A stretch of 14,954 nt of DNA from Alistipes sp. (GCA_017646785.1 JAGCLX010000047.1:1-14954), one strand, 5' to 3'; shown: positions 1 through 7,330, counted from the stretch's first letter. The notes: a model not told the origin generated them from the letters alone. Translations and numbers: made by a program.

Positions 1-1781
1 AGTGGCTGTCCGACCTGGTCGACACCGTACTGCGAGGCGAGGTCTCGCAGTATGCCCGGGTCTATCGCGCGACTAACATCGAAGCGGAAGGTGGGGTCGA
101 GGCCGTAGCTCATGTCGCCATAGTTCTGGTGCGATAGTAGCTCGAGGAGCATGGTGGGGCAGCTGGGTATGCGTGCCTCGTAGTATGCCCTGTCCCACAT
201 ACCGCGTCGCTTCCAGTCGGGCTCGTGCAGTGCGCGTACGTCGTCGATAATCTGAGTCATGATTATGTCCGTGAGGTCGCGGGAGCGTAGGCGCGAAGTG
301 TTGAGGGGAAACTTACCCTTGTTGTCGCGTGTGCAGTATATGCCGAGGGTGCCCACCACGTCGTCGTTGTCCCTCACTCCTGCATCTGAGTGCATGGCAA
401 GCGTGAGGTCTATGGGTATGCGCTTGCCGAGGCTGTCGCGCAAGTGCTCGGAGCCACCCATCAGGTAGTTGACCCAGTGAGCTCGTGACATATAATCCTC
501 TTTGTAGTCATCGGTGTTGTCCTTGGGGGAGTAGACGCTTGCGGGGAAGCCTGACCACTGCAGCCAGTAGCGCGCACCCTCCGTAAAGCGTGGATAGCCA
601 CTCGTATGCTCCTCGACCTGTATGGCCTCGGTGTCTACTCCACGGCGTATGTTACCCATGCCACCACCAATCTTCACAGCGTCGGCCACCACAACACCCT
701 GCTCGGTGGAGTAGTTCGAGAGTGTCACAAGGCGCTCATGCTTGCCCGCTGTGAAGTAGAACTCACCCAGACACACCCACATCTCCCCGCCCATTGTTTG
801 GTTAATGGCAAAGGTGTGGTCGCCACCCGAGTCATGAACCGTGTATAGGGCATTGCTGATGCTGTTGTGCTGGGTGGTGTATGAGATGTAGAGTGAGTAT
901 AATCCCGATGTGGGTATTGTGCCGCCCCATGTTGCTGAGGCTGTGTTGTTTGCGTCGTGTGTTGTGGCTATCATGCGCGCCGTACCATCCGTGAAGGGGT
1001 TGTGTCCTGCGGGGTAGGAGGTGTGGAGGTGGGCAAAGCCTACGCCTGCACTCTGCCACTCGATGTCGCTATCAACCTCGTGGTAGATGGTTGGGGTTAT
1101 GCCTTTGTCGTTGTCGAGTATCACCTCTTCAGTGCGCATGCTACGCTCACGGGGTAGAAGCACGGTAGCTCCTGCGCGCTCCAACATCGGAAGTATGTAG
1201 GGTATTACGTAGCTCTGAGTGTAGAGGTCTTCGACCGTCTCCCACAGGCGCGAACGCTGCCAGCGCCACTCGCCAGCCTCATTCTTGAAGTAACGACCAT
1301 GACTCTGCCATAGCGCTATGTGCTTGTTCTGTAGACCGTTGGTGGGTTGAGATATGCTGCTTAGTCGAGTGATGAGAGGAGTGACATCGCTGTATGTGAA
1401 TGTCTGAGTGGTGTGCACTGGGTTGTAGTACTGCGGTATGAGCTCCTCGATAAGCTTACCTTCGGAGTATATCTTGATGGGGTAGCTGCGAAACTTCTCG
1501 GGTAGGGCTGTGCGCACGCTGTCGTATATGCGCTCGACACCCTCGGGGCGCATGGGGTAGTAGGCGAGCTCCGCCGATGCGCGCACCTCGACTTTGCGGT
1601 TGCGTATGCGTACCTCGTTGACCTTTACATAGCTTCCCGCCACCTCCTTTAGCGTTATGCTCTGTAGCTTTGAGGCTATGGTCGTGCACTCACTCTTGCT
1701 CAGTGCACTCTGCGCTGATGCAGAGGCTACGACGAAAGTGAATGCGAAAAACAAGAGAACGTATCGTGCTAATGATGTCAT
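1..1781 (-). CDS. Exported N-acetylmuramoyl-L-alanine amidase-like protein with inserted golvesin/xanthan-lyase domain (partial, C-terminus off window)
   Basis: I translated the open frame from the ATG at 1781 to the left edge: 593 residues with no stop. Residues 1-23 form a Sec signal peptide (hydrophobic core, ASA-Q cleavage site). The mature protein resembles zinc amidases of the Amidase_3 fold. Likely zinc ligands are His161 in SHGRY, a Glu at 181 or 184 in ETVEDLY, and His464 in LAMHSDAG; the likely catalytic Glu is 547 in PTMLLELL. Between the first and second halves of this fold, about residues 280-371, sits a golvesin C-terminal-like beta domain with the features SGLYSLYISY, YTVHDSGG and VVVADAVKIGGG. 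Proteins of this build in Bacteroidales are often labelled 'xanthan lyase'. Peptidoglycan cleavage is an inference from the fold; the substrate is unknown. The start lies 18 bp after truA, suggesting co-transcription with yggS and truA. The ligand assignment is by eye. Confidence 0.85.
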   Translation of the reverse strand, partial: MTSLARYVLLFFAFTFVVASASAQSALSKSECTTIASKLQSITLKEVAGSYVKVNEVRIRNRKVEVRASAELAYYPMRPEGVERIYDSVRTALPEKFRSYPIKIYSEGKLIEELIPQYYNPVHTTQTFTYSDVTPLITRLSSISQPTNGLQNKHIALWQSHGRYFKNEAGEWRWQRSRLWETVEDLYTQSYVIPYILPMLERAGATVLLPRERSMRTEEVILDNDKGITPTIYHEVDSDIEWQSAGVGFAHLHTSYPAGHNPFTDGTARMIATTHDANNTASATWGGTIPTSGLYSLYISYTTQHNSISNALYTVHDSGGDHTFAINQTMGGEMWVCLGEFYFTAGKHERLVTLSNYSTEQGVVVADAVKIGGGMGNIRRGVDTEAIQVEEHTSGYPRFTEGARYWLQWSGFPASVYSPKDNTDDYKEDYMSRAHWVNYLMGGSEHLRDSLGKRIPIDLTLAMHSDAGVRDNDDVVGTLGIYCTRDNKGKFPLNTSRLRSRDLTDIIMTQIIDDVRALHEPDWKRRGMWDRAYYEARIPSCPTMLLELLSHQNYGDMSYGLDPTFRFDVSRAIDPGILRDLASQYGVDQVGQP

Positions 1782-1799
1782 TGCCAGTGTGTTCGCCTA

Positions 1800-2528
1800 T
1801 TAGTACTTTACGTTGGATAGAAATAGTCCACAGGCGGGTGCTCCGGCGCTTGAGCGTGAAAGGTCGCGCGAGGTGATGATAGCATCAAACTCCTCGACGG
1901 TGTAGCGGTCACGACCAACATCAACAAGAGTGCCTACAATGGCACGTACCATGTTGCGCAGGAAACGGTCGGCACGAATGGTAAAGCGTAGTGTGCCGTC
2001 AGCCTCTGTGATCCACTGGGCGTGGGTGATGTGGCAGATGTTGGTCTTGTTGTTGGAGTTGAGCTTGGCAAACGACGTGAAGTCCTCGTGTACAAGGAGT
2101 TGTGCTGCCGCAGCGTTCATGGCCTCGATGTCGAGGTCGGCAGTGTAGTGCCATGCCGAGTAGCGACGGAAGGGTGACTTGCGGGGTGTGAGGAAGTAGG
2201 TGTACTCGCGCTCCTTGGCGTCGAAGCGGGCGTGCTTGCTCTCCTCCACCTCGTAGATGCGCATTATGGCGATGTCGTGAGGCAACACCTTGTTGAGCTT
2301 GTAGGCCATCTGCTGGCAATCTATGATGGTGTCGCTGTCGAAGTGTGCGGTGTAGAACGAGGCATTCACGCCGGTATCGGTGCGTCCCGCGCCCACAATC
2401 TCGGTGGGTACGCCGCGTAGCATCGAGAGCTTTGCCTCGATAGTACCCTGCACCGTAGCGGTGTCTGGCTGACGTTGCCATCCAAAATATGCAGTACCGT
2501 CGTATTGTAACTCTATGAAGTAGCGCAT
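1800..2528 (-). CDS. truA: tRNA pseudouridine(38-40) synthase TruA
   Basis: This 242-residue protein matches TruA, which isomerises uridines 38-40 in the tRNA anticodon arm in the cytoplasm. The N-terminal YDGTAYFGWQRQ segment is the family signature. The catalytic Asp is residue 51 in GAGRTDTGVNAS. The family usually reads GRTD(A/T)GVHA, so Asn55 replaces the common His. Further family segments are the MAYKLNKVLPHDIAI region, FDAKEREYTYF, and FLRNMVRAIVGTL near the C-terminus. Length is normal for bacterial TruA. The start is 14 bp after the yggS stop and no Shine-Dalgarno sequence is visible. Its place between yggS and an exported amidase points to a shared transcript, not a shared function. 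Confidence 0.96.
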   Translation of the reverse strand: MRYFIELQYDGTAYFGWQRQPDTATVQGTIEAKLSMLRGVPTEIVGAGRTDTGVNASFYTAHFDSDTIIDCQQMAYKLNKVLPHDIAIMRIYEVEESKHARFDAKEREYTYFLTPRKSPFRRYSAWHYTADLDIEAMNAAAAQLLVHEDFTSFAKLNSNNKTNICHITHAQWITEADGTLRFTIRADRFLRNMVRAIVGTLVDVGRDRYTVEEFDAIITSRDLSRSSAGAPACGLFLSNVKY

Positions 2529-2542
2529 CTGTATCAGAGGGT

Positions 2543-3202
2543 TTAGTATTCGCGAGCGCCAAATATGGCTGTGCCTATGCGTACCATTGTCGTGCCATAT
2601 TCAAGAGCTATGGGGTAGTCGTCCGACATGCCAATGGAGAGGGTGTCGAAGGCCTCGCCAAAGCGTGGCTTAAGCTCCTCGAATATAGTCTTAATAGTCT
2701 GGAAATCACGACGTATAGTAGCCTCGTCGTCGGTGTTTGTGGCTATGGTCATAACGCCACGAACGCGGATGTGTGGCATAGCCTCCAAAGCGTCCGAGGC
2801 GAGGTAAGAGCGTAGCTCCTCGATGTCCCAACCCGACTTAGTCTCCTCGTCGGCAACGTGCACCTCAAGGAGGATGTCTATCGTGCGGTTGTTTTTCGCA
2901 GCCTGCTTCTCAATCTCCTCGACGAGGCGGTCGGAATCCACCGATGCGATGAGCGACACGAAGGGGGCTATCATCTTAACTTTGTTGGTCTGCAGGTGGC
3001 CAATCATATGCCACTCTATGTCTGCGGGTAGGGTTGCCTGTTTTTGCGCCATCTCCTGTGGGCGGCTCTCGCCGAAGATGCGCTGACCGGCCTCGTAAGC
3101 CTCCATCACGCGCTCTGCAGGGTGGAATTTCGACACTGCAACAAGATTGACACCTGAGGGCAGAGTGCCCCATATTCTATTTAGTCGCTCCTTGATAGTC
3201 AT
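2543..3202 (-). CDS. yggS: YggS/PLPBP family pyridoxal phosphate homeostasis protein
   Basis: This 219-residue protein belongs to the YggS/PROSC family, a single TIM-barrel PLP-binding protein with no known catalytic activity that buffers cellular PLP and affects amino- and keto-acid balance. The PLP lysine is Lys25 in LVAVSKFHP. Other family segments are FGESRPQEMAQK, WHMIGHLQTNKVK, the GVMTIATNT strand, and the C-terminal LSIGMSDDYPIALEYGTTMVRIGTAIFG phosphate-binding region (read in parts). Length is slightly short but normal for the family. It is the first gene of the minus-strand cluster yggS-truA-amidase, and a TAATTTTG -7 box lies about 25 nt upstream of its ATG, so it probably leads the operon. 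Confidence 0.95.
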   Translation of the reverse strand: MTIKERLNRIWGTLPSGVNLVAVSKFHPAERVMEAYEAGQRIFGESRPQEMAQKQATLPADIEWHMIGHLQTNKVKMIAPFVSLIASVDSDRLVEEIEKQAAKNNRTIDILLEVHVADEETKSGWDIEELRSYLASDALEAMPHIRVRGVMTIATNTDDEATIRRDFQTIKTIFEELKPRFGEAFDTLSIGMSDDYPIALEYGTTMVRIGTAIFGAREY

Positions 3203-3224
3203 AATATAGTACTGTTTTCGCCTA

Positions 3225-3232
3225 CAAAATTA
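3225..3232 (-). promoter_or_regulatory. Bacteroidota -7 box (TAATTTTG) for the yggS operon
   Basis: The minus strand reads TAATTTTG, fitting the TAnnTTTG -7 consensus, with transcription expected to start near 3218, about 16 nt before the yggS ATG. A T-rich block ending TTTTTTG lies 12 nt further upstream, closer than the classical -33 element would be. The assignment rests on motif and position only. Confidence 0.5.
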
Positions 3233-3275
3233 GTAAATTCCAGTCAAAAAATGGGTCTATATCAAAATAAATTTG

Positions 3276-3283
3276 TATCTTTG
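3276..3283 (+). promoter_or_regulatory. Bacteroidota -7 box (TATCTTTG) for the C69 peptidase gene
   Basis: TATCTTTG fits TAnnTTTG and predicts a transcript starting near 3290 with a 5' leader of about 59 nt that is very A/T-rich. I see no convincing -33 TTTG at the usual distance. It is back to back with the yggS promoter in the 146-bp divergent intergenic region. Confidence 0.5.
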
Positions 3284-3348
3284 AAGGTTAATATGCCTAA
3301 ATAGCGTGAATAACAATAAAATAAATAAATTATAACCTAAAAAACATT

Positions 3349-4980
3349 ATGAAAAGACTACTAAAACTTGTTGCCCTTGTGGGCGCGTTCATCGGCTCGG
3401 TTTACACCGCTGATGCTTGTACAAACTTCATCGTGACGCGCGGTGCTTCTACCGACGGCTCAAACATGGTAACTTACGCTGCCGACTCTCACGGCCTATA
3501 TGGTACGCTCTACCAGTATATCCCTGGTAAGTATACCGAGTGGATGGATGTAACAGAGTGGGATACAGGTCGCTATATCGGTAAGATTAAGCAGGCGCCC
3601 GTGACATACCGCACTCTCGGTAACTCTAACGAGCACTCACTCTTTATCACAGAGACTACGTTTGGTGGTCGCCCAGAGTTGGAGAACCCCGAGGGTGGCA
3701 TAGATTACGGCTCACTCATCTATATCACCTTGCAGCGCGCAAAGACAGCTCGCGAGGCTATCGACATCATCGTAGACTTGGCTAACACATACGGCTACTG
3801 CTCTTCAGGTGAGTCGTTCTCTATCGTAGACACCGAGGAGGCTTGGATCATGGAGCTTATCGGCAAGGGTCCCGAGGATAAGGGTATCGTGTGGGTAGCA
3901 CGTCGCATCCCCGATGGCTATGTCAGCGGTCACGCTAACCAGGCTCGCATCACCACATTCCCATGGGATGACCCCGAGAACTGTCTCTACGCTCCCGACG
4001 TGGCAGATGTAGCTCGTAAGTTCGGTTGGTTTGATGGCGCAAACGAGGAGTTCAGCTTTGCTGATGCATATGCACCCCTCGATTTCGGTGCCATGCGTGG
4101 TTGCGAGGCTCGCGTATGGGCATTCTTCCGCACTGTAGCTGCCGACATGGATCAGTATGAGGACTACGCTATGGGTCACAACCCCGCAAACCGCATGCCT
4201 TTGTGGGTTGAGCCCGTGGAGAAGGTATCACCCAAGCAGCTTATGGACTGCATGCGTGACCACTACGAGGGTACTAAGATGGATATGACTACAGATATCG
4301 GTGCAGGTGGCGAGGGTTGTCCCTACCGCTGGCGTCCTATGTACTTCGAGGTGGATGGCGTTGAGTACTGCAACGAGCGCGCTACAGCTACACAGCAGAC
4401 TGCATTCTGGCTCGTAGGTCAGGCTCGTCCTGGTAAGACTGGTATCCTCTGGTTTGGTACCGACGACGCTGCAACATCACCCCTTACACCCATCTATGTT
4501 ACCTCTACAGAGGTACCCGAGTGCTTGAAGGAGGGTAATGGTACAATGCTTAAGTACTCTGATACATCTATGTTCTGGATTACTAATCGCGTGGCTCAGT
4601 TCGCATACTTGCGTTACAACACCGTAGGTAAGCATGTGCGCGAGGTTGTTGACTACTGGGAGAATAGCATGCTCGAGCTTGTGCCTATTATGGATACAAA
4701 GATCGCTAACGTGTCATACAAGGAGAAGAAGGCTCGCAAGGTGGCTACAGAGCTCAGCGTGGAGACTGCACAGGCTCTCTTTAACGTGTGGACAAACCTC
4801 GATAAGTACCTCATGGTTAAGTATATCGACGGTAATGTTAAGGGTGAGGAGAACGGTAAGTTCGTAGATAATGGCAATGGCAAGGATATCCCTGGTGTTA
4901 TCGAGCAGCCTGGCTACACTGAGAACTGGAAGCGTGCCGTTGCACTCGACAAGGGCGAGATCCTCAAGGTGGTAAAGTAA
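3349..4980 (+). CDS. Secreted C69 family dipeptidase (dipeptidase A-like Ntn hydrolase)
   Basis: This 543-residue protein has a signal peptide at residues 1-23 followed directly by Cys24 in DACTNFIVTRGAST. In peptidase family C69 this Cys, exposed by removal of the leader, is the N-terminal nucleophile. The following segments GSNMVTYAADSHG, EHSLFITETTFGGR, DYGSLIYITLQRAKTAREAI and GESFSIVDTEEAWIMELIGKG are typical of the family, as is the length. These enzymes hydrolyse short peptides, mostly dipeptides; here it is probably periplasmic or outside the cell, which fits a peptide-using Bacteroidales. Because Cys24 must be the mature N-terminus, signal-peptide cleavage may also activate the enzyme. 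The Cys could mimic a lipobox (TADAC), but the Ntn role explains it better. lpdA follows after 32 bp with no terminator between. Confidence 0.94.
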   Translation: MKRLLKLVALVGAFIGSVYTADACTNFIVTRGASTDGSNMVTYAADSHGLYGTLYQYIPGKYTEWMDVTEWDTGRYIGKIKQAPVTYRTLGNSNEHSLFITETTFGGRPELENPEGGIDYGSLIYITLQRAKTAREAIDIIVDLANTYGYCSSGESFSIVDTEEAWIMELIGKGPEDKGIVWVARRIPDGYVSGHANQARITTFPWDDPENCLYAPDVADVARKFGWFDGANEEFSFADAYAPLDFGAMRGCEARVWAFFRTVAADMDQYEDYAMGHNPANRMPLWVEPVEKVSPKQLMDCMRDHYEGTKMDMTTDIGAGGEGCPYRWRPMYFEVDGVEYCNERATATQQTAFWLVGQARPGKTGILWFGTDDAATSPLTPIYVTSTEVPECLKEGNGTMLKYSDTSMFWITNRVAQFAYLRYNTVGKHVREVVDYWENSMLELVPIMDTKIANVSYKEKKARKVATELSVETAQALFNVWTNLDKYLMVKYIDGNVKGEENGKFVDNGNGKDIPGVIEQPGYTENWKRAVALDKGEILKVVK

Positions 4981-5012
4981 TTGCATACTAACCTACTCAA
5001 GAGTTTACTACT

Positions 5013-6392
5013 ATGGAAAGATATGATATCATCGTTATAGGCTCAGGCCCTGGTGGTTATGTAGCAGCTATTCGCGCGGCACAGTGTGGTAAGCGCGTGG
5101 CTATTGTCGAGAAGGCAGATGCTGGTGGCGTATGCCTTAACTGGGGTTGTATCCCCACTAAGGCACTCGTACGCTCGGCTCAGGTGTATGCCGACTGCAA
5201 GGCAGCTGCGACATACGGCGTGAGCATCGAGGGTGAGGTTAAGCCCGACTGGGCAAAGATGGTGGAGCGTGAGCGTATGGTGGCAACAACCATGAACAAG
5301 GGCGTTCAGTTCCTCTTGAAGAAGAATAACATCGACGTCATCGCAGGCTTCGGCCGCCTTAAGGCTCAGGATACTGTGGAGGTTGAGGGTGTAGACTACG
5401 AGGCTGACCATATCATCCTCGCTACAGGTGCACGTCCCCGCGTTATGCCCTTCATGCCTATCGACGGCAAGCATATCATCTCTTCTAAGGAGGCGCTTGT
5501 GCTTCCCGAGCTTCCCGAGACCATGGTTGTTGTGGGTTCGGGTGCTATCGGCTCGGAGTTCGCGTATATCTATGCTACAATGGGTGTTAAGGTTATCATT
5601 GTCGAGTATATGCCACAGATCATGCCCCTCGAGGATGAGGATACTGCAAAGGCTATGGAGCGCGCCTTCCGCAAGCTCCGTGCTACGGTGATGACATCTA
5701 CAACTGTGAAGTCGGTTGCTGTGCGCGAGGATGGCAAGTGTGACGTAGTCATCGAGGGTAAGAAGGGTGAGCAGACGCTCGAGGCAGATGTTGTACTCTC
5801 GGCTGTGGGCATCAAGTCTAACATTGAGGATATGGGCCTTGAGGATCTCGGTGTTGAGATTGAGCGCGACAAGATTAAGGTAGACGAGCACTACAAAACA
5901 AGCGTTGATGGAGTGTACGCTATTGGTGACATCATTGCTACGCCAGCTCTTGCACACGTGGCTTCTGCTGAGGCTATCCACTGCGTGGAGCACATCTGCG
6001 GTCTTAACCCCGAGGCTGTGGACTACACAACAATCCCATCGTGCATCTTCACCTCTCCCGAGGTTGCCTCTGTCGGCATGACTGAGGCGCAGGTTAAGGC
6101 TGCGGGCATAGAGTATAAGGTGGGTAAGTTCCCATATACCGCATCGGGTAAGGCTACTGCTGCGGGTGAGCGTGATGGCTTCGTTAAGCTCATCTTCGAC
6201 GCCGAGGAGAAGCTTCTTGGTGCGCACTTCGTGGGCCACAATGTAACCGAGATGATTGGCGAGCCTACGCTTGCTAAGGTATTGGGTGTCAATGCACACC
6301 GCATCGCGCGCACCATTCATGCACACCCCTCTATGCACGAGGCAGTTATGGAGGCAGCGGAGGATGCGTTGGGTTGCGCAATTCACATGTAA
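5013..6392 (+). CDS. lpdA: Dihydrolipoyl dehydrogenase (E3)
   Basis: This 459-residue flavoprotein is full length. The N-terminal FAD motif GSGPGG is at 10-15, the redox disulphide is Cys41/Cys46 in GGVCLNWGCIPTK, the NAD-binding GSGAIG is at 175-180, the second FAD motif is GVYAIGDI near 305-312, and the His-Glu pair is His438/Glu443 in HAHPSMHE in the C-terminal dimer domain. It reoxidises dihydrolipoyl groups of the 2-oxoacid dehydrogenase complexes or the glycine cleavage system, reducing NAD+. No E1, E2 or GcvH gene is nearby, so its partner complex cannot be told from the window. It follows the C69 peptidase by 32 bp and is probably read through from it. Its stop codon is the first base triplet of a downstream tandem repeat. 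Confidence 0.96.
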   Translation: MERYDIIVIGSGPGGYVAAIRAAQCGKRVAIVEKADAGGVCLNWGCIPTKALVRSAQVYADCKAAATYGVSIEGEVKPDWAKMVERERMVATTMNKGVQFLLKKNNIDVIAGFGRLKAQDTVEVEGVDYEADHIILATGARPRVMPFMPIDGKHIISSKEALVLPELPETMVVVGSGAIGSEFAYIYATMGVKVIIVEYMPQIMPLEDEDTAKAMERAFRKLRATVMTSTTVKSVAVREDGKCDVVIEGKKGEQTLEADVVLSAVGIKSNIEDMGLEDLGVEIERDKIKVDEHYKTSVDGVYAIGDIIATPALAHVASAEAIHCVEHICGLNPEAVDYTTIPSCIFTSPEVASVGMTEAQVKAAGIEYKVGKFPYTASGKATAAGERDGFVKLIFDAEEKLLGAHFVGHNVTEMIGEPTLAKVLGVNAHRIARTIHAHPSMHEAVMEAAEDALGCAIHM

Positions 6393-6643
6393 TTTCTTGT
6401 GATAGAGGCGTATCTGCGGCGCTTCAATCAAAACCCCGAATGGGACGTACGTCAAGTACTACCCATCCGGGGCTTTTTCATGTCATCGCCACATCTGCAC
6501 CACTCTGACAAGAAATTTAATTTCTCGTGATAGCGGCACACCAAACTGCGCTTCAATAAATCTCCGAATGATGTACGTCAAGTACTACCCATCGACGGCA
6601 TTTTTGCCGAGCGTTGTATCTGCAGCCTTCTGATAACAAATTT
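6391..6643 (+). repeat. Tandem direct repeat, two diverged units of about 126 bp, after lpdA
   Basis: Unit 1 is about 6391-6518 and unit 2 about 6519-6643. Matching blocks occur in the same order: aatttct(t/c)gtgatag at 6391 and 6519; a gcttcaat block at 6421 and about 6549; ccgaatg at about 6435 and 6564; a 21-nt block identical at 6447-6467 and 6573-6593 (spacing 126); (a/t)atctgca; and tctga(c/t)aa(g/c)aaattt at the end. The unit begins at the lpdA stop codon: taatttct is repeated at 6390 and 6518. Unit 1 carries a terminator-like hairpin, while the matching stem in unit 2 is degraded. A third fragment (aaatttct) may begin at about 6638. No protein is convincingly encoded. Origin and function are unknown. 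Confidence 0.85.
6434..6478 (+). terminator. Rho-independent terminator of lpdA
   Basis: An 11-bp stem pairs CCCCGAATGGG (about 6434-6444) with CCCATCCGGGG (about 6462-6472) with one A-C mismatch; the loop itself can fold through GTAC/GTAC around GTCAA. CTTTTTC follows. It lies about 40 nt after lpdA in the right direction. The equivalent site in unit 2 (about 6563-6605) keeps the loop and a T-run (ATTTTTG) but has lost most stem pairing. Confidence 0.8.
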
Positions 6644-6660
6644 CTTTTTTATGAAGGTAG

Positions 6661-6760
6661 AGAAATTAGAGAATTTAGGGAATTTAGGGAGATTAGTGAA
6701 ATTAGTGTTTGGTCGTATTCTCCCTAATCTCCTTAAGCTCCCTAAATTCCTGAATCTCAT
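6661..6760. repeat. Imperfect inverted repeat built from 9-nt GAATTTAGG-type units
   Basis: The left arm (6671-6706) reads as consecutive 9-mers: GAATTTAGG, GAATTTAGG, GAGATTAGT, GAAATTAGT. The right arm (about 6719-6757), read on the minus strand, gives GAGATTAGG, GAGCTTAAG, GAATTTAGG and GAGATTCAG in mirrored order. The arms are separated by about 12 nt (GTTTGGTCGTAT). Folded, they give a long A/T-rich hairpin with roughly 27 well-matched positions. Both a tandem repeat and an inverted repeat are therefore present. A small open frame crosses it on each strand but has biased low-complexity composition and is not a credible gene. Confidence 0.75.
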
Positions 6761-6802
6761 TATATCTCTTAATCACCACTACTACCACCACCATCTACTA
6801 CG

Positions 6803-6832
6803 AAAAAAGAGTGCCCTGCGGGACACTCTTTT
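6803..6832. terminator. Bidirectional terminator downstream of the DUF5606 gene
   Basis: AAAAGAGTG-CCC-TGC-GGG-A-CACTCTTTT forms a strong hairpin with A-rich left and T-rich right flanks. On the minus strand it ends in TTTTTT and lies about 24 nt after the DUF5606 stop codon, so it should end that transcript. It could also stop plus-strand transcription leaking past the repeats. Confidence 0.85.
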
Positions 6833-6855
6833 GTCGTATTTGGCTGTTGCGAGGA

Positions 6856-7275
6856 CTACTCCTCTGCGCCCTCCTCGTCGTAGCTGGGGAGCTTGAACTC
6901 TGTGAAGCCTGCCTTAATCAAGAGGTTATACCATGCAAAGCACTTCTTCATGTCTGACACGTGTACGCGCTCGCGGTCATACTCGGGCAATACCTTTGCG
7001 AACTCTGCCTGGATCTTCTCTGCAGACTCCTTGTGTGAGATAGCCTCCTTACCCTCTGTGTAGTTCCAGATGTTGGTGAACACGTTTGCGAGTGGAATAT
7101 CCTCACCCTCGGTGAACATAGAGATCTCGGTGAGTGCGCTCACGCGTGATGTTGCAGAGGCGTTCATGCGCTTGCCATCGAGGAGTGACTCAACGATAAC
7201 GCCACGCTGTGACTGTGCCACATACTTGAAGAGGCCTGGCTGACCAGAGATAGCCAAAATATCATGTAATTCCAT
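6856..7275 (-). CDS. DUF5606 domain-containing protein
   Basis: This 139-residue, probably cytoplasmic protein starts MELHDILAISGQPGLFKYVAQSQRGVIVESL (quoted in parts: ELHDILAISG, GLFKYVAQ), which is the hallmark of the Bacteroidota-only DUF5606 family. A small beta-rich N-terminal domain of about 70 residues is followed by a helical part (AISHKESAEKIQAEF, MKKCFAWYNLLIKAGF) and an acidic tail DEEGAEE. No catalytic motif is visible and the function of the family is not known to me. It has no signal peptide or membrane segment. It stands alone, with its own promoter box upstream and terminator downstream, and is divergent from the BACON lipoprotein gene. Confidence 0.88.
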   Translation of the reverse strand: MELHDILAISGQPGLFKYVAQSQRGVIVESLLDGKRMNASATSRVSALTEISMFTEGEDIPLANVFTNIWNYTEGKEAISHKESAEKIQAEFAKVLPEYDRERVHVSDMKKCFAWYNLLIKAGFTEFKLPSYDEEGAEE

Positions 7276-7295
7276 AGCTATAAAAATTGCTTTAA

Positions 7296-7307
7296 TTGAA
7301 CGTTCAA
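7296..7307. promoter_or_regulatory. 12-bp perfect palindrome TTGAACGTTCAA in the DUF5606 leader
   Basis: TTGAACGTTCAA lies between the predicted start of transcription (about 7316, minus strand) and the ATG at 7275. A palindrome here could be an operator. A 12-bp palindrome is expected a few times by chance in a window this long, so only the position makes it notable. Confidence 0.25.
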
Positions 7308-7322
7308 AACTTTTTAACGTCG

Positions 7323-7330
7323 CAAAGTTA
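7323..7330 (-). promoter_or_regulatory. Bacteroidota -7 box (TAACTTTG) for the DUF5606 gene
   Basis: The minus strand reads TAACTTTGC, a close fit to TAnnTTTG, and predicts a leader of about 40 nt before the ATG at 7275. No clear -33 element is seen at the classical distance. Confidence 0.5.

Noticed and set aside
26..54. A 9-bp perfect inverted repeat (TACTGCGAG / CTCGCAGTA)
   Set aside because: It is inside the amidase coding sequence, has no T-run, and one such match is roughly expected by chance in a 15-kb window.
1999..2562. A 187-codon minus-strand frame overlapping truA and the end of yggS
   Set aside because: It is a frame-shifted reading of truA, rich in Arg/His, with no family resemblance; truA explains the region fully.
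5043..6455. A 470-codon open frame antisense to lpdA
   Set aside because: It lies entirely opposite a strongly supported dehydrogenase gene, has no recognisable domain or signal, and is explained by codon bias of lpdA (few TTA/CTA/TCA triplets in that register).
6393..6855. Possible tRNA, CRISPR array or insertion-sequence remnant in the repeat-rich gap
   Set aside because: No cloverleaf, no regularly spaced short repeats with unique spacers, and no transposase fragment could be recognised; only two diverged tandem units and a hairpin.
6578..6896. Small open frames on both strands across the 9-nt repeats
   Set aside because: The products are biased Leu/Lys/Phe repeats from the DNA repeat; the plus frame also runs antisense into the DUF5606 gene. 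No start signal or similarity supports them.
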